Part shown: piece after piece, positions 1 through 6,376 of the stretch
How positions within the stretch are numbered: the first letter of the stretch is position 1
Layout: every line of letters starts with the position of its first letter
From: an uncultured Rhodanobacteraceae bacterium
GTDB lineage: Bacteria > Pseudomonadota > Gammaproteobacteria > Xanthomonadales > Rhodanobacteraceae
Direction: 5' to 3'
Length of the DNA: 8,470 nucleotides
Assembly (NCBI GenBank): GCA_937902695.1
Contig: CALFNI010000312.1
Span: 1 to 8,470, forward strand
Position numbers and translations under genes: made by a program
Notes under the pieces: generated by a model
Seen by the model: only the letters and a program-made list of their open reading frames with translations
Told to the model about the DNA's origin: nothing
Databases searched by the model: none

Positions 1-941
1 TCCAGCACGACCAGGCACCGGCCACGTCCTGCAATCGCATGTCCCAATTGCACGACGGGATCCGATTTCCCGAGCGGAACGTCGAGTGCTTGCGCGACGG
101 CGGCGACGATGCCGTCGACGCTGCGCGCCTGCGACAGATCGCAGAACCATGCGCCGCCGGGAAACTCGCCCAGCCATGCCCACGCAAAATGGGTGACCAG
201 CCGGGTCTTGCCGGTGCCGCCGATGCCCAGCACCGACACGAGTCGCGCGCCGCGCTCGAGATTTCGGGCGAGCGATTGCAGCGCCTCGCCGCGCCCGACG
301 AACATGTCCCGTTCGGCCGGCAGGCTGTGCCTGATCTCGCGCACCGGCAGCCAGATGTCGCGTTCGCGGACGACACGATAGGCCTTGTCCGCGTCGGGTG
401 GCGGCGCGAACGCCGTGTGCTCGTCGCCGAGCTCGAACAGCTCGACCGGGTCCTGCACACCCTTGAGACGCCAGTGGCCATGCGAATGCACACGCAGCGC
501 GCACGTGCCCAGCGCTTGCCGCGCATCGACGGTGAGCAGCGTCTGCCCGCCCAACGCAGTCGCCATCACCCGCGCCGCGATCGAGACGGCGAGACCATCG
601 ACTTCGAAGCGCCGGGCGCCCCGCGCGACGTCGGTTTCGCCACGCTCGCGAAACGTGATCGGCCCCGCGTGCAACCCGGCGCGCGCCTTGAAGGGCAGGC
701 CCAGCGTTGCGAGCATGCGGTGATAGTCGACGGCGAAACACGCCGCATCGGCAGCGTCGTCGAATACCGCGAGCAAGCCATCGGTGCGTTCGACCTCGCG
801 GCCGCGCCAGATGCGCAGCAAGTCGCGGGCGGCGCGGTCGTGAGCGCTCCAGTGGGCGGCGATCGCGGCTTCGCCCAGAGCCTCGGTAATCCGGGTGCTG
901 TCGATCACGTCGGTCAGCAAAAGCGCGCGGAATTCGCTCAT
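1..941 (-). CDS. Class III adenylate/guanylate cyclase domain fused to P-loop (STAND/AAA-type) ATPase, 3' end cut by window edge
   Basis: Translating the minus strand from the ATG at 941 gives 313 uninterrupted residues that run off the left edge. A GGAG lies 9 nt upstream of the start. Residues 1-190 form a class III nucleotide cyclase homology domain. It opens with LLLTDVIDST, holding first metal aspartate D11, and has ERTDG with probable second metal aspartate D54. AGLHAG follows at 87-92 and SIAARV at 119-124, which keeps R123. A short linker with HWRLKGV leads into an ATPase domain with Walker A GIGGTGKT at 239-246. A Walker B-like CLVVL lies at the very edge. Known proteins of this layout are signalling ATPases, often with C-terminal TPR-like repeats that would lie outside the window. 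The asparagine that stabilises the transition state in most class III cyclases is Ser119 here, so cyclase activity is uncertain. The gene is divergent from the gene at 1122. Confidence 0.85.
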   Translation of the reverse strand, partial: MSEFRALLLTDVIDSTRITEALGEAAIAAHWSAHDRAARDLLRIWRGREVERTDGLLAVFDDAADAACFAVDYHRMLATLGLPFKARAGLHAGPITFRERGETDVARGARRFEVDGLAVSIAARVMATALGGQTLLTVDARQALGTCALRVHSHGHWRLKGVQDPVELFELGDEHTAFAPPPDADKAYRVVRERDIWLPVREIRHSLPAERDMFVGRGEALQSLARNLERGARLVSVLGIGGTGKTRLVTHFAWAWLGEFPGGAWFCDLSQARSVDGIVAAVAQALDVPLGKSDPVVQLGHAIAGRGRCLVVL

Positions 942-1056
942 CGCCAGGAGCTCCGGGTCTGGCGCGACATCACGTCATCGGTGGCCGGCCAGTGCACGAA
1001 TGTAACCCACGCAACGCGGGTGCGTGCTGCCATGGCGGAATTCGGCCGGGCCGCCC

Positions 1057-1062
1057 TACAAT
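1057..1062 (+). promoter_or_regulatory. Candidate -10 element (TACAAT) in the 180-bp divergent spacer
   Basis: The spacer 942-1121 separates the divergent cyclase-ATPase gene and the hypothetical gene at 1122. On the plus strand it holds CCCTACAATG, a good -10 match, which would start transcription near 1069 and give a leader of about 50 nt. No convincing -35 hexamer sits 16-18 bp upstream. I see no other clear signal in this spacer. Confidence 0.3.
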
Positions 1063-1121
1063 GTGGCGACCCGCGTTCAATCGCCGTCGCCATTGGGGCG
1101 CGCGGTCCGGGAGGGAAATCG

Positions 1122-1769
1122 ATGCCGACACGCCGCGCCCGTCGCGAAGTCCTGGGCCTTACCCGCAGCGAGTTCGCGACGCTCGGACGCCTCGACACGC
1201 CGCAGCGGATCCAGCTGTTCGTCAACGCGTTGCCGTCCAATCACGAGCTCGGCGGCGAAACGCTGCTCTCGGTGCGAAGCGTCCTCGCCAATCGCCGTGC
1301 CCATTGCATGGAGGCGGCGATGCTCGCCGCGTGCGCGTTTTGGATCCATGGCGAGCCGCCGATGCTCATGCACCTGGGCTGCGAGTCGAGCGACTATCCG
1401 CACGTCGTGGCGTTGTTCCGCCGCGGACGGCAATGGGGCGCGATTTCCAAGTCGAACGGCATCGCCTTGCGCCATCGCGATCCCGTGTACTGCTGCCTGC
1501 GCGAGCTCGCCATGTCGTACTTTCACGAATACGCCGACAACGCCGGCCGCCGGACGCTGCGAAGCTACTCGCTACCGTTCGACTTGCGGCGGATCGGCAC
1601 CGATCAGTGGGTGACCGCGGAAGGAAATTGCTGGCAGGCGCACGGGCGCGTCGAACGCGCGCGCCACTATCGCCTGATTGGTCCGGCAACGGCCAGGGGC
1701 CTCAGCAGGCGCGACCGGTTCGAGCGTGAAAACGCGAAGAGCGTCGAGCATCCGCGTCCGCTCGCCTGA
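1122..1769 (+). CDS. Conserved hypothetical protein, transglutaminase-like Cys/His arrangement
   Basis: This is a 215-residue soluble protein with no signal peptide or membrane segment. The start at 1122 is chosen because GGGAGGG lies 6 nt upstream. The reading frame stays open further left, but there it runs antisense to the cyclase gene. The order RRAHCMEAAMLAA (Cys62), DYPHVVALF (His94) and WGAISKSN (105-112) resembles the transglutaminase-like / cysteine-protease fold, in which Cys, His and Asp follow each other in that order. The usual Asp position is Ser109 here. A conserved-looking stretch SYFHEYADN lies further on, followed by RTLRSYSLPFDL. I recall similar uncharacterised bacterial proteins with the same HC.E and WGAISK motifs, but no known reaction. 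A real gene is likely because of the RBS, the motif pattern and the length. The function is unknown; peptidase, amidase or acyltransferase activity is possible. Confidence 0.7.
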   Translation: MPTRRARREVLGLTRSEFATLGRLDTPQRIQLFVNALPSNHELGGETLLSVRSVLANRRAHCMEAAMLAACAFWIHGEPPMLMHLGCESSDYPHVVALFRRGRQWGAISKSNGIALRHRDPVYCCLRELAMSYFHEYADNAGRRTLRSYSLPFDLRRIGTDQWVTAEGNCWQAHGRVERARHYRLIGPATARGLSRRDRFERENAKSVEHPRPLA

Positions 1770-1823
1770 AGCCCGGGATGTACGCTTGAAATCCGATAAA
1801 ACAGAACGTCAACAAGGAAGCCA

Positions 1824-2777
1824 ATGCGCGTCGAGAACATCAGCAACGTCGTCATCGTCGGATCGGGAACCATGGGGCCGGGCATCGCCGCGACGTTTGC
1901 CCGCAACGGTTACACGACGACGCTTTCGGACATCGACGCCGGCCAGCTGGAAAAGGCCCGCGGCACGCTTGACTTCGTATTCGCCTCGCTGCTGGCGGGC
2001 GGTTTCATCACCGAGTCCGCCGTCGCCGAGGCGCGTGCGCGCCTGACGCTTTCCCACGACGCCAACGCCGCGATCGCCGATGCGGACGTCGTCGTCGAAA
2101 ACGTTGCCGAACGTGTTGAAGTCAAGCGCACGGTCTTGCAGCAGCTTTGCGAGCGGGCGCGCCCGGACGCGATCCTCGCCTCCGACACTTCCGGCATCCC
2201 CATTTCGGCCTTGCAGGCGGGAATGAAGAATCCGGGTCGCATCGTCGGCATGCACTGGTCGAATCCTCCGCACCTGATTCCCGTCATCGAAGTGATCAAG
2301 GGCGACCAGACCGACGCCTCGACGGTCGGCACGACCGTTGCGATCGTGGAAAGCATGGCGATGGTCGCCGGGATCGTCGACCGCGACGTTCCCGGGTTCG
2401 TCGAGAACCGCATTCTTTACGCGATCATGCGCGAAGCGCTGCACCTGCTCGACGAAGGGGTGGCATCGGCCGAGGCCATCGATACGATCGTCAAGTGGGG
2501 GATCGGCTACAAGCTGGCGGTCGTCGGCCCGATGGCCCTGCTCGACGTCGCGGGGCTCGACATCTACACCGCCGTCGCGAGCTACCTCAACAAGGACCTG
2601 TGCAACGATGCCGGCGTTTCGTCGACGATTTCGCGCAAGGTCGCCGAAGGCAAGCTGGGCCTCAAGACGCGCGGCGGTCTGTTCGACTATGCATCCGACG
2701 AAATAGCGCGCCTTGCGCGCGAGCGCGGCCGACTGCTGATGGCGACCCGGAAAACGCTGCAGTCCGACGGACGCTGA
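1824..2777 (+). CDS. 3-hydroxyacyl-CoA dehydrogenase family NAD-dependent oxidoreductase
   Basis: The protein has 317 residues and is cytosolic. The N-terminal Rossmann domain has GSGTMG at 13-18 and an acidic residue, D36, at the end of strand 2, which indicates NAD rather than NADP. Family catalytic positions are present: Ser120 in SDTSG, His144 in GMHWSNPP, Glu156 in PVIEVIKG and Asn195 in PGFVENR. The His-Glu spacing of 12 matches the well-studied human enzyme. The C-terminal helical domain (about 190-300) ends with KLGLKTRGGLFDY, a typical family finish. The family oxidises 3-hydroxyacyl-CoAs to 3-ketoacyl-CoAs in beta-oxidation or aromatic catabolism. The HWSNPP segment also recalls relatives that act on free hydroxyacids such as carnitine or gulonate, so the substrate is open. 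AAGGA sits 5 nt before the ATG. The gene stands 54 bp after the preceding stop and converges with the regulator gene. Confidence 0.85.
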   Translation: MRVENISNVVIVGSGTMGPGIAATFARNGYTTTLSDIDAGQLEKARGTLDFVFASLLAGGFITESAVAEARARLTLSHDANAAIADADVVVENVAERVEVKRTVLQQLCERARPDAILASDTSGIPISALQAGMKNPGRIVGMHWSNPPHLIPVIEVIKGDQTDASTVGTTVAIVESMAMVAGIVDRDVPGFVENRILYAIMREALHLLDEGVASAEAIDTIVKWGIGYKLAVVGPMALLDVAGLDIYTAVASYLNKDLCNDAGVSSTISRKVAEGKLGLKTRGGLFDYASDEIARLARERGRLLMATRKTLQSDGR

Positions 2778-2782
2778 ACGGC

Positions 2783-2820
2783 ACCGGTTGCCTACGCGGC
2801 GTCGCTGGCCAGCAACCGGT
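2783..2820. repeat. 9-bp inverted repeat at the convergent gene junction
   Basis: ACCGGTTGC at 2783-2791 and GCAACCGGT at 2812-2820 are exact reverse complements separated by 20 nt. The structure begins just after the dehydrogenase stop codon and covers the end of the regulator gene. The position suits a bidirectional transcription end. However, there is no T-tract on either side and the loop is long, so a Rho-independent terminator is not shown. Confidence 0.4.
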
Positions 2821-3454
2821 TGAGAATGATCCGGTGCACGGCGTTGAGGTGCGCACGCATCGCCGCCTCGGCGCGTTCCGGATCGCGTGCCGCGATCGCT
2901 TCCGCGAGCGCGTGATGCTCGTCGTCGCGCTGCGCGAGGCGATTGGGGCACGCCGGTGCGTTGCTTTGCACGCGCACGCGCGAATCCGCGCCCACCTTCC
3001 GCAGCAGCGAATAGAAATCGGCCGCGAGACCGTTGCCGCTCGCCGCGGCGACCAGCTTGTGGAACGCGAGATCGGCGGTGCTGCGCTGCATGTCCGGGGG
3101 TGTCGTGGCGGCGCGCAGGATGCGTGCGATTTCGAGCGGCGACGCGCGCACGGCCGCGAGTCGCGCGAGCGCCGGCTCGAGCGCGAGACGCAACTCGATG
3201 ACCTCGAGCGGATTGGTCGAGCGGATCAGCGACTCGCCGCCCGCCGCACTGCTGCGCCGCGTCGCATCGATATCGCCTTGCTCACGCAACAACGCCAGCG
3301 CCTGGCGCACGCGATGGCGCTTGACCGCGTATTCCTCGGCGATCGCGCGCTCCGCCGGCAAGCCCTTGCCGGCCGCGAGGCGCAGCCGCAACTGGCTGAC
3401 GAGTGCGCCCAAATCGGGCGAATTGCCGATATCTGGTTGGACCTGGTTGCGCAT
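2792..3454 (-). CDS. GntR-family transcriptional regulator, FadR/FCD subfamily
   Basis: The protein has 220 residues, typical of this subfamily. The start at 3454 is chosen over the farther in-frame start at 3550 because GGGAGG lies 6 nt upstream. The farther start would also put the operator-like palindrome inside the gene. An N-terminal winged helix-turn-helix covers about 15-66, with LPAERAIAEEYAVKRHRVRQAL (32-53) as the recognition part. A helical FCD ligand-binding domain follows, with the usual metal/ligand residues D128, H132, H180 and H202. Regulators of this group usually sense small organic acids and control the adjacent catabolic operon. It is divergent from the bicupin operon, across a spacer holding a palindrome and TGGTTG repeats, so it is probably that operon's regulator and probably regulates itself. 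The ligand is unknown, perhaps the pathway substrate or ring-cleavage product. Confidence 0.9.
   Translation of the reverse strand: MRNQVQPDIGNSPDLGALVSQLRLRLAAGKGLPAERAIAEEYAVKRHRVRQALALLREQGDIDATRRSSAAGGESLIRSTNPLEVIELRLALEPALARLAAVRASPLEIARILRAATTPPDMQRSTADLAFHKLVAAASGNGLAADFYSLLRKVGADSRVRVQSNAPACPNRLAQRDDEHHALAEAIAARDPERAEAAMRAHLNAVHRIILNRLLASDAA
3434..3449 (+). repeat. TGGTTG direct repeat pair, 10-bp period, in the regulator's first codons
   Basis: TGGTTG occurs at 3434-3439 and 3444-3449, exactly one helical turn apart; the match extends to CTGGTTG in both copies. The pair lies inside codons 2-7 of the regulator gene, where it encodes the QVQ region. It repeats the half-site seen in the palindrome and at the operon promoter (3531, 3541), about 97 bp away. 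It could be a second regulator site for autoregulation or looping. Confidence 0.4.
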
Positions 3455-3515
3455 GCGATGCCTCCCTGTAAGACTGGGATGGTGCCCACTAGGGCGGTAC
3501 TTTACACCAGAGTTA

Positions 3516-3536
3516 CAACCAAACGGTATTTGGTTG
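3516..3536. promoter_or_regulatory. Probable operator: perfect palindrome CAACCAAA-N5-TTTGGTTG
   Basis: Both 8-bp arms match perfectly around a 5-bp centre (CGGTA). The site lies in the spacer between the GntR-type regulator and the divergent operon, 7 bp upstream of the operon's -35 hexamer. Its size and symmetry suit a dimeric winged-helix regulator. A further half-site, TGGTTG at 3541-3546, follows 10 bp after the right arm and overlaps the -35 element, so binding there could block RNA polymerase. Confidence 0.65.
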
Positions 3537-3543
3537 CGAGTGG

Positions 3544-3572
3544 TTGACATATGCGCTGTCGATGGGCACTAT
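3544..3572 (+). promoter_or_regulatory. Sigma-70-type promoter of the bicupin operon
   Basis: TTGACA at 3544-3549 is a perfect -35 consensus. After a 17-bp spacer comes CACTAT at 3567-3572, which keeps the A at position 2 and the final AT of the -10 consensus. Transcription would begin near 3579 and leave a leader of about 28 nt before the ATG at 3607. The rest of the spacer (3455-3515) shows no second strong promoter; the minus-strand promoter for the regulator is not clear. Confidence 0.6.
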
Positions 3573-3606
3573 CGCCAGGTCGAGTGCGAGCAGGCGGGCA
3601 AAATCC

Positions 3607-4746
3607 ATGGGCAATCACCGGGAAATGACGCTATCGGGCGCCGCGAAGGATGTCGCGCTGCGCGAGATGTATGCCGACATCAGCGCGAAAAGCCTGTTTC
3701 CGTTCTGGGCCAAGCAGTCCGACGTCGAGCACGACGAGATCCGCCAGTTGATGAATGGCCCCAAGCCGGTGCCGTTTCGCTGGAGCTACAAGGACGACCT
3801 CGAATCGCTGCTGCATCGCTCGGCCGAACTGATCACCGCGCAAGACACCGACCGCCGGTCGCTGGTGCTGGTCAATCCGGGGCTCGCGCCGCGCCGCGCG
3901 AGCGTGAGCACGATGTACACCGCCTATCGCCTCAACGATCCGAACGAGCTGGTGCCGCCGCATCGCCATACCGCCAGCGCGATTCGCTTCGGGCTGACGG
4001 GCTCGCAGAATTTCACCGGCGTCGAAGGCGAGGACATCACGTTCGGCCCGGGTGACATGGTGCTGACGCCGCGCGACACGTGGCACAACCATGGCAACAC
4101 CGGTGCTGCGCCCGCGATCAACCTGTCGGTGCTCGACTATCCGCTGGTCGAAAGCCTCAACGCGCTGGCGTTCGACCACGATTACAAGGAAGCCGGCGTC
4201 GCCAAGGCGAAACAGGGTGCGCGCTTTCCCACCGATTATTCGGCGCGGGTCTACGGCGCCGGCGGGCTGCGCCCGCGTTTCGTCAATCATTTTCGCGGCG
4301 TCGGCGGATCGTCGCCGATGTTCGTCTATCGCTACGACGCGATGCGCGAGCTGCTCGAGAAGCACCGCGACTACGCCGAGAACCAGCACGAGGGCCTGCT
4401 GATCGAGTACGTCGATCCGCGGTCAGGTGGCCCGGTCTACAAGACAATGACGTATTTCATGCAGATGCTGCGTGCTGGCGAGAAGACGCTGCCGATCAAG
4501 CAATCGGCAAGCCTGCTGGTCGCGCCGTTCGAGGGTCGCGGTCACGTGCTCGTCGACGGCAAGCGGTTCGCGCTCGAACCGTTCGACACCGTGGCGATTC
4601 CCGGCGGCTTGTGGACCGAATACGTCAACGACGGCACCGACCCGCTGATCCTGTTCGTCGCCAGCGACGAACCGGCGCTCGCGGCGTTCGGATTGCTGAC
4701 CCGCTACGGGCGTACGGCCTCGGGCGACGTCGTGAAGCTGCTGTAA
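3607..4746 (+). CDS. Gentisate 1,2-dioxygenase-like bicupin ring-cleavage dioxygenase
   Basis: The protein has 379 residues and is cytosolic. The start at 3607 is chosen because in-frame starts at 3544 and 3562 lie within the promoter; a modest GGCGGG sits 8 nt upstream. The N-terminal cupin (about 95-180) has PPHRHTASAIRF, then GPGDMVLTPRDTWHNHGN. This gives an Fe(II) triad H119, H121 and H160, with H162 and R127 nearby. The positions coincide with the numbering I recall for salicylate 1,2-dioxygenase of Pseudaminobacter. The C-terminal cupin (about 290-365) has no HxH motif (PIKQS instead), as is usual for the non-catalytic domain. The family splits the ring of 2,5-dihydroxybenzoate or related hydroxybenzoates between the carboxylated and hydroxylated carbons, giving maleylpyruvate-type products. 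By the same numbering Y104 and A106 replace Trp and Gly of the salicylate enzyme, which argues against salicylate. The exact substrate is not decided. It is the first gene of the operon. Confidence 0.85.
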   Translation: MGNHREMTLSGAAKDVALREMYADISAKSLFPFWAKQSDVEHDEIRQLMNGPKPVPFRWSYKDDLESLLHRSAELITAQDTDRRSLVLVNPGLAPRRASVSTMYTAYRLNDPNELVPPHRHTASAIRFGLTGSQNFTGVEGEDITFGPGDMVLTPRDTWHNHGNTGAAPAINLSVLDYPLVESLNALAFDHDYKEAGVAKAKQGARFPTDYSARVYGAGGLRPRFVNHFRGVGGSSPMFVYRYDAMRELLEKHRDYAENQHEGLLIEYVDPRSGGPVYKTMTYFMQMLRAGEKTLPIKQSASLLVAPFEGRGHVLVDGKRFALEPFDTVAIPGGLWTEYVNDGTDPLILFVASDEPALAAFGLLTRYGRTASGDVVKLL

Positions 4747-4758
4747 GGATCGAGCCGG

Positions 4759-5889
4759 ATGGCGCGCGCGTCGAACACCAAGCTCGTCAGCCACATCGAC
4801 TGCCCCGGAGGCGGCCAGGTGTGGTGGGACAAGAACATCCTGTACGTCTCGCACATGCGGCCGCCGGACGGCACGTCGATCTACGACGTCGCCGACCCGA
4901 AACATCCGAAGCTGCTGGCGAAGCTCGACGTGCCGATGGGCTGGCACTCGCACAAGGTGCGGGTCGCCAACGACCTGATGGTGATCAACTACGAAAAATT
5001 CCGCGACGGCGCGCCGGAGTTCGGCGGCGGCCTCGGTATCTTCGATGTTTCCACACCGTCGCGGCCGAAGCTCGTCCACAAGTGGCGGGTGAGCGGCGAA
5101 GGCGGCGGCGTGCATCGCTACGATTTCGACGGTCGCTACGCGTACATCTCGCCGACCGCGGACGGCTACGTCGGCAACATCATGATGATCCTCGACCTCG
5201 CGAGGCCGGAGGCGCCCGAGGAGGTGGGGCGCTGGTGGATTCCGGGCCAGCATGTCGCCGGCGGCGAGCAGTATCCGTGGGACAACTATGTCAAGCCGCG
5301 ATGCCATCATCCGCTGCGCCATGGCAACCGGCTCTACGTGTCCTATTGGCATCACGGGTTCTTCATCCTCGACATCGACGACATGAGCAAGCCGAAGCTC
5401 GTGTCCGCCGTCAACACCGGGCCGGCCGATCCGCATCCGACGCACACCGCGCTGCGCATGCCCGCGAAGCTGAAGGGGCGTGACATCATGCTGGTCGCCG
5501 ACGAGGACGTCGCGAAGCTCCGGCCTTCGGCGCCCGCGTTCGCCTGGGTCTACGACATCACGTTCGAGCGGCAGCCGACGCCCATAGCGACGTTCCAGGT
5601 GTCCGGCGTCGATACGGACGGCTCACCGCAGCCGGCGATGATGGGCTGCCACCAGCCGTCGGAGCGCTTTCACGGCACGGTCATTCCCTTCGCGTGGTTC
5701 GCGCGCGGCATGCGGCTGGTCGACGTGTCCGATCCCTTCGCGCCGAAGGAAGTCGGCTTCCACGAGCCCGACGTGCCCGAAGGCTACGAAATGGTTTCGT
5801 CGAACGATGTCACCGTCGATCCCAACGGCCTCATCTACCTGATCGATCGCCAGCGCGGACTCAGCATCATCGAGAGTTCCGTCGGATGA
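4759..5889 (+). CDS. LVIVD-repeat beta-propeller protein, histidine-rich, function unknown
   Basis: The protein has 376 residues and no signal peptide or membrane helix, so it is probably cytosolic. AAGGA overlaps the preceding stop and lies 9 nt before the ATG, so translation is likely coupled to the bicupin. Six or seven blades repeat a pattern such as IYDVADPKHPKLL (41-53). The others are IFDVSTPSRPKLV (94-106), ILDLARPEAPEEV (144-156), ILDIDDMSKPKLV (203-215), VYDITFERQPTPI (264-276) and LVDVSDPFAPKEV (320-332), with a closing strand at the C-terminus. This matches the LVIVD repeat family. Histidines recur in the segment after blade strands: H63 and H65, H119, H183 and H184, H198 and H199, H226 and H229, H298 and H305. 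They could line the central channel and bind a metal, as in the copper-binding selenium-binding/methanethiol oxidase propellers. No reaction is known to me. Its place between dioxygenase and RidA suggests a role in the same pathway. Confidence 0.8.
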   Translation: MARASNTKLVSHIDCPGGGQVWWDKNILYVSHMRPPDGTSIYDVADPKHPKLLAKLDVPMGWHSHKVRVANDLMVINYEKFRDGAPEFGGGLGIFDVSTPSRPKLVHKWRVSGEGGGVHRYDFDGRYAYISPTADGYVGNIMMILDLARPEAPEEVGRWWIPGQHVAGGEQYPWDNYVKPRCHHPLRHGNRLYVSYWHHGFFILDIDDMSKPKLVSAVNTGPADPHPTHTALRMPAKLKGRDIMLVADEDVAKLRPSAPAFAWVYDITFERQPTPIATFQVSGVDTDGSPQPAMMGCHQPSERFHGTVIPFAWFARGMRLVDVSDPFAPKEVGFHEPDVPEGYEMVSSNDVTVDPNGLIYLIDRQRGLSIIESSVG

Positions 5890-5895
5890 TCCGAC
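5881..5895. repeat. Short perfect palindrome with the propeller gene's stop codon at its centre
   Basis: GTCGGAT and ATCCGAC flank a single G. Folded as RNA, this would be a 6-bp stem with the TGA stop codon (5887-5889) as the loop. It sits in the 25-bp spacer between the propeller gene and the RidA gene and has no T-tract. It may be a small intercistronic hairpin, or chance. Confidence 0.35.
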
Positions 5896-5914
5896 TTCAC
5901 CGGAACCGCCCCAC

Positions 5915-6295
5915 ATGAGCCAGTCCAAGATCCAGGTCTACGGCAAGAAGAACCCGAACCTGCCGTTCCATCCCGCGGTGCGTGCGGGCGACTTCGTCTA
6001 CGTGTCGGGACAGGTCGCCAAGGACGCGAACGGCAACATGGTGGCCGGCACGATCGAGGAACAGACGCGCGCGACGCTCGAAGCGGTCAAGCGCGTGCTC
6101 GCCGAGGCGGGCTGCGAGCTTTCCGACGTGGTCAAGGTCACGACCTTTCTCGAGGACGCTCGCGACTTCGGCCGCTACAACGGCGTGTTCAAGGAATTCT
6201 TTCCCGAGGGACGCATCGCGCGCTCTACACTCGAAGCGCGCGCGGTCATCGACACCAAGATCGAGATCGAATGCATCGCCTACAAGCCAATTTGA
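5915..6295 (+). CDS. RidA family reactive enamine/imine deaminase
   Basis: The protein has 126 residues, the usual family length, and would act as a cytosolic homotrimer. The family hydrolyses enamines and imines to ketones plus ammonia; some members are dedicated catabolic deaminases, such as 2-aminomuconate deaminase. Family features are visible: FVYVSGQVAKD at 27-37, the helix with EEQTRATLEAVKRVLAEAG at 48-66, and the end IARSTLEARAV then KIEIECIA. The key carboxylate-binding arginine (R105 in E. coli RidA) corresponds to R103, and the following acidic position to E119, so an active deaminase is expected. The start follows the propeller stop by 25 bp with only a weak upstream GGAA. Location within a ring-cleavage operon suggests it removes nitrogen from a pathway intermediate or protects against a reactive one; this is inference. 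Confidence 0.88.
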   Translation: MSQSKIQVYGKKNPNLPFHPAVRAGDFVYVSGQVAKDANGNMVAGTIEEQTRATLEAVKRVLAEAGCELSDVVKVTTFLEDARDFGRYNGVFKEFFPEGRIARSTLEARAVIDTKIEIECIAYKPI

Positions 6296-6376
6296 CGCCG
6301 TTGCCGCGCTGGCATCGCGCATCGCCCCGTTCGACATTCAACCCGCTCAACCCGCACGACGCATACGAGGAAACCG

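Noticed and set aside
39..1121. Long plus-strand open frame continuous with the hypothetical gene at 1122
   Set aside because: The minus strand of 1-941 encodes a clear cyclase-ATPase with motifs in order. The plus frame there has no recognisable protein pattern, and a strong ribosome site marks the real start at 1122.
2147..3547. Long plus-strand open frame over the dehydrogenase end and the regulator
   Set aside because: Its translation is arginine-rich and motif-free. It overlaps two genes with clear family motifs on other frames, and is a by-product of high GC.
3455..3550. Extended N-terminus for the GntR-type regulator starting at 3550
   Set aside because: It would cover the operator palindrome. 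The ATG at 3454 has a near-ideal ribosome site and gives the normal protein length.
3544..3606. Upstream start for the bicupin gene (TTG at 3544 or ATG at 3562)
   Set aside because: Both lie inside the TTGACA-N17-CACTAT promoter, before the expected transcript start. The extra residues also do not fit the family, and the start at 3607 puts the iron ligands at the family numbering.
4080..5483. Long plus-strand open frame overlapping bicupin and propeller genes
   Set aside because: It is arginine-rich shadow sequence in the third frame, with no motif, over two well-supported genes.
6296..6376. Possible internal promoter or terminator between the RidA and GST genes
   Set aside because: The 81-bp gap shows neither a convincing -35/-10 pair nor a stem with a T-tract, only a short CAACCCG repeat, so no feature is called.
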